From JAWKTT01 sp041398965 (GTDB lineage Bacteria; Planctomycetota; Planctomycetia; Planctomycetales; Planctomycetaceae), in assembly GCA_041398965.1 (NCBI GenBank), contig JAWKTT010000011.1, forward strand, positions 84,876 through 148,875: a stretch of 64,000 bases of DNA, written 5' to 3'. A model generated the notes under the pieces. It was not told the DNA's origin, ran no database searches, and saw only the letters and a program-made list of their open reading frames with translations. Positions 60,743 to 64,000 of the stretch are shown here, in pieces. The position numbers and the translations under genes are program-made. Position 1 is the stretch's first letter. Each line of letters starts with the position of its first letter.

Positions 60743-63592
60743 TCACTTCACTTTGATGAGTTCGACCTCAAAGAGTAACGTGGCATTCGCCGGGATGACG
60801 CCGGGGATGCCGCGGGAACCGTAGGCCAAGTCGCCGGGAATTTCTAACTCGATCTTCCCCCCTTCGCCGATGAGTTGCAGTCCCTCCGTCCAACCAGCAA
60901 TCACACCACTCAGTGGAAACGACGTCGGCTCTTTCCGCTTGTACGAGCTGTCGAACTCCTGCCCACTTGTCAGTGTGCCGCGATAGTGACAGGTGACGGT
61001 ATCTTTGGCGGTCGGCTTCTTTCCATTCCCTTCGCGGACGATGCGGTACTTGAGGCCCGACTTCGTCGTTACTTGCCCGACCGCAAACGCTTCGTGGTCC
61101 GGGTTCCCCCCCGACTTCAGAAATGCGACCAAGTCCAAGATTTCGTCCTTCGTGAGCCGATCGATCAGACCGTCTGGCATCATCGAAGTCGTCGCAGCTT
61201 GCATCAGTTCAACCTCCGTGCGCTTCACAGTCGTAATATTTCCGGGTTCAAGCATGTTGGTCATCACCATCATGTTGTCCCCATTCAGGTTAATGACGCG
61301 ACCGACCACTTGCTTTCCATCGTTGAGGACGAACTGAGTCATCTCGTATTGATCCGAGATCACCTTGCTCGGTTCGACCATCGACTCCAGCAGGTTCTTG
61401 TGATTGAAGCGTCCCCCAACCCCAGTCAGGTCTGGGCCGACAGAACCCCCTTCACCACGTACACGATGGCACTTGAAACAGGCAGCCGCACCGAACATCT
61501 TGCGGCCGTTCTCGAAGTCGCGACCATGCAGGTCAGCATCGAGAATCGGGAGCAACTCATCGACGGTGTACTTCTTGACGATGGGTCGGGCGGCATAGTC
61601 TGCGGTGGGGTCGATGGGGACAATCTTCGCGTCAAGAATCGTTTTAAGGCGAGCGACTTCGTCTTTTGGCAAGTTGGCGATGGCCTCCTTCCGGATATTG
61701 TCGAGGAACCCGCCAAACGACATCCCCCCTCGTTGAGCCGCTGCCGCGTTGAACCACTCGAAGTACGCAGTCCGAACCTCAGGGCTCCATGTCTCCTTCA
61801 GGTCTTTGAGGGTCAAAGCGAAATGAATCTGATCCTCCTGTGTCGGTGCGGTCGTTAGAGCATGAACCGTCCGAGCCGCTATGCTCGGGGCCTCTAAGTA
61901 CACTAACAACTGCGAGAGTTCGCGATTGATCTTGCGATTCTTTGCAGGGAACAGCGAGTCGAACTTCTTCGTCACCAACATCCGGGACGCTTCGCTCCCT
62001 TTGCCGAGTCGAATGAAGACGAGCGAGTAAGCCCGAATCAGATCGAGTCGCTGGGAGTCATCGAGTGTGGCCCAATCGATGCGGTTGAGGGACTCGATCG
62101 CGGCGGCATGATCGGTTTCCTTTCCATGACGTGCCAACGCGATGATCGCTTGAATCGCAGCATTCGTGTCAACCTCGGCAGCCGCCACTTGCCGCCAAGT
62201 GTCGACGGGCTGATGTTCGAGCGCGACGCGTGCGGCATAGCGAATCGAACGGTCTTTATGGGAAAGCTGCGGCCAGATGGTCGCCAAGTCCGCCGGTTCG
62301 CCCACATGATGCAGCGACTCGAGTTGATGCCGGACCTCACGGTCGGCAGCACCCGCATCGACAAGGGTCTCTGCGGGTGCGGTCGACTCTTCGCCAGCGT
62401 AAGTCACGCGGTAGAGTCCCGACTGAGTCTCGCGACCCCCGATGGTGATGTACATCGCACCATCGGGATGCACCACCATGTCGGTCACTGGGAACGGTTG
62501 AGCCGTCAAGAACTTCTCGGCTTCACCGGTATAAGTGGAACCATCGGGTGTCATGTGAACGGCGTAGACGGTCCCATAACTCCAGTCGGCGATGAAAAGG
62601 GCTCGCTGATACTTCGCGGGGAACTTCGCCCCGGTGCCGAAGACGATGCCAGTGGGCGAACCGTTGCCGATGTCGACGACCGAGCCGCGACTGTCAGGAT
62701 AGTATTCTGGCCACTTGCCGGTGCCGCTTCGCCAGCCAAACTCGCTCCCACTGGTGACATGGTTGACGCGGGTTGGACGATACCACGGGGTGCCAATGTC
62801 CCATTCCATATCGGCATCATAGGTGAAGAGTTCGCCCGCAGAATTGAACGCAATGTCGTATTCGTTGCGGAAACCGATGGCGAACAAATCGAATGATTTG
62901 CCATCTTTGTCGGTCCGGGCAATCCATCCGCCGGGGGCCATCCGCCCCTTGGCATGACCACGAGCATCCCACATACGGGAGATCAGGAAGTCTTCGTCCC
63001 AAACTCGAGGAACGACCGACGTTTCGGGGTTCGGAATCTCCGTATGATTCCCTGCACAGATGTAAATCGATTGACCATCCGGGCTGAGGAGCAGGCCATG
63101 CGGACCATGTTCGCTGCTCCCTTTGAACTCACGCAAGGTTTCGAGTTTGTCGAACTGGTCGTCCCCGTCGCTGTCCGAGACGCGGTACAGTCCCGACTTA
63201 AAACCGGGCAATCCGGCCTTCTCGGGTCGGTTGGAATTCACCGAGACATACAACGCATCAAAGGCATACAGCAGACCTTGAGCCATGCCGACTTCGACGG
63301 CAATCGGCTCGACCTTGATCTCGCCCGTCGCTTTGCCATCAGCCCCTCGCTCCGGCAGCGTAAGACGGAACAGCTTGCCGTACTGATCGCACGTGATGAG
63401 ACGCCCCTTGTTATCGACGCAGAGGCTGACCCACGAGCCTTGCTGTTCGCCGGGGACCGAGTAGAGCAGCTCGACCTCGAAGCCGGGGAGATGATGGATG
63501 CGGTCGACCGGCGTCGCCCCCACTTCCGCTCGTGCCGTTGTTGCCGAAAGCAACCCCATGACCAGTGCAGCTAGTAAACCGACGCGAAGCAT
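60743..63592 (-). CDS. beta-propeller / HEAT / PVC-type cytochrome c / FKBP fusion protein
   Basis: 949 residues from ATG 63592 (MLRVGLLAALVMGLLSATT), exported. Residues about 30-420 form a sugar-dehydrogenase-like propeller (LPGFEVELLYSVPGEQQGSW, GPHGLLLSPDGQSIYICAGN, FALGFRNEYD-like FAIGFRNEYDIAFNSAGELF). Residues about 430-680 are helical HEAT-like. A haem motif CFKCH near 704 starts a cytochrome c domain with the PVC-type context GRKMFGAAACFKCHRVRGEG and GPDLTGVGGRFNHKNLLESM. The last 105 residues are a complete FKBP domain (VTCHYRGTLTSGQEFDSSYK, IPGDLAYGSRGIPGVIPA, TLLFEVELIKVK). The first three parts are typical of planctomycete membrane-bound dehydrogenase-like proteins; the FKBP addition is unusual. 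It starts the probable operon that ends with the MFS transporter. Confidence 0.93.
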   Translation of the reverse strand: MLRVGLLAALVMGLLSATTARAEVGATPVDRIHHLPGFEVELLYSVPGEQQGSWVSLCVDNKGRLITCDQYGKLFRLTLPERGADGKATGEIKVEPIAVEVGMAQGLLYAFDALYVSVNSNRPEKAGLPGFKSGLYRVSDSDGDDQFDKLETLREFKGSSEHGPHGLLLSPDGQSIYICAGNHTEIPNPETSVVPRVWDEDFLISRMWDARGHAKGRMAPGGWIARTDKDGKSFDLFAIGFRNEYDIAFNSAGELFTYDADMEWDIGTPWYRPTRVNHVTSGSEFGWRSGTGKWPEYYPDSRGSVVDIGNGSPTGIVFGTGAKFPAKYQRALFIADWSYGTVYAVHMTPDGSTYTGEAEKFLTAQPFPVTDMVVHPDGAMYITIGGRETQSGLYRVTYAGEESTAPAETLVDAGAADREVRHQLESLHHVGEPADLATIWPQLSHKDRSIRYAARVALEHQPVDTWRQVAAAEVDTNAAIQAIIALARHGKETDHAAAIESLNRIDWATLDDSQRLDLIRAYSLVFIRLGKGSEASRMLVTKKFDSLFPAKNRKINRELSQLLVYLEAPSIAARTVHALTTAPTQEDQIHFALTLKDLKETWSPEVRTAYFEWFNAAAAQRGGMSFGGFLDNIRKEAIANLPKDEVARLKTILDAKIVPIDPTADYAARPIVKKYTVDELLPILDADLHGRDFENGRKMFGAAACFKCHRVRGEGGSVGPDLTGVGGRFNHKNLLESMVEPSKVISDQYEMTQFVLNDGKQVVGRVINLNGDNMMVMTNMLEPGNITTVKRTEVELMQAATTSMMPDGLIDRLTKDEILDLVAFLKSGGNPDHEAFAVGQVTTKSGLKYRIVREGNGKKPTAKDTVTCHYRGTLTSGQEFDSSYKRKEPTSFPLSGVIAGWTEGLQLIGEGGKIELEIPGDLAYGSRGIPGVIPANATLLFEVELIKVK

Positions 63593-63675
63593 ATCAGGTT
63601 CCAATCCTAGTGAGAGTGGTTTGATCGTATGTCCTATGAGAACTGAATTGTGTGCCAGTTGTTGTGTGTGATTGT

Positions 63676-64000
63676 TATGACGCCTGACGCCCGACTCACC
63701 CCGCTCTTCGTGTGCGCGGATTCCTTGTGTTGCGAGACTGGTGATGCCCCACAGATCAAAGTGATCCGAGACCGTGGGGAGACTGACGCGTCATACCGAT
63801 GCGTCCTCATCGCCCCCCGTGCTCTTTACTCTCCCGCAGGAGCCGACATTGCTACCGCACAGGCGTATTCACGATTGAGTCTTGCAATGTGCGAGACAGA
63901 AATCTTCGCGGGGCATGCCGCCTCGCACTCCGATGTGTTCGTGCAACTTCCAAATCCTTCTGAGTCGTGCGTCTCAATCATCTTGAGCACACGAGTCGCC
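63676..64000 (+). CDS. partial protein of unknown function, 3' end beyond window
   Basis: Open from ATG 63676 (MTPDARLTPLFVCADSLCC) for 108 codons to the window end without a stop. The product has normal composition with strand- and helix-like segments (VIRDRGETDASYRCVLIAPR, then ALYSPAGADIATAQAYSRLS). I do not recognise a family. It diverges from the cytochrome fusion gene with 83 bp between the starts. Confirmation needs the sequence to the right. Confidence 0.55.

Noticed and set aside
1..64000. CRISPR arrays, tRNA, rRNA or tmRNA genes
   Set aside because: No regularly spaced repeats and no recognisable tRNA or rRNA conserved blocks were seen by eye on either strand; a covariance search would be needed to exclude divergent tRNAs.

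Overview
The window looks like chromosomal DNA of a planctomycete (Planctomycetia). The evidence is a set of families typical of that group: a DUF1501 protein, a Tat-exported Gfo/Idh/MocA oxidoreductase, a Tat-exported sugar-phosphate isomerase/epimerase, a DUF1570-type HEYTH peptidase, a long membrane-anchored Ser/Thr kinase with DUF1080 and LamG-like modules, and a propeller/HEAT/PVC-type cytochrome c protein. Start codons include GTG, and clear Shine-Dalgarno sites are rare. This is inference from gene content; no rRNA or tRNA gene was seen.

Layout. 1-14114 is mostly plus-strand housekeeping and conserved planctomycete genes: a PHP protein cut by the left edge, a divergent Nramp transporter, an alpha/beta-hydrolase, a DPM1-like glycosyltransferase, a Gfo/Idh/MocA oxidoreductase, a DUF4350 protein, a heparinase-like protein, an SGNH protein, a minus-strand FKBP with a clear terminator, and ScpB with an acidic extension. 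14244-25931 is a compact plus-strand phage-derived particle cluster. It holds protease-scaffold, major capsid, a frameshift-type chaperone pair, connector-like proteins, a holin-like protein, stopper, neck, tail terminator, tail tube, a very short tape measure, distal tail and a tail hub with a long Ser-rich end, followed by a DUF115/Maf-like protein and a GT4 glycosyltransferase. No terminase, portal, integrase, lysin or repressor was seen in or near it, so it resembles a gene-transfer-agent-like or domesticated tailed particle more than a complete prophage.

25914-46431 holds a DUF1570 peptidase, GspF, an FHA protein, a double trypsin/PDZ protein whose second protease half is degenerate, DUF1501, a HEAT-type gene broken by three frameshifts and one stop, a large exported protein of unknown function, an SPFH protein, an exported Pcm with an added C-terminal domain, ComB, a highly acidic/RG-rich disordered protein and CstA. 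46650-64000 holds the large kinase, RNase R, a STAS-like protein, EpmB divergent from EF-P, and a probable minus-strand operon (cytochrome/FKBP fusion, isomerase/epimerase, small cytochrome c, MFS transporter). A plus-strand gene of unknown function runs off the right edge.

The main points for follow-up are the particle cluster and its linked glycosylation genes, the out-of-frame extension after 17252, alternative hairpins behind the capsid gene, a structured ~85-bp repeat present twice (39730 and 54611), and the cytochrome c/FKBP fusion.
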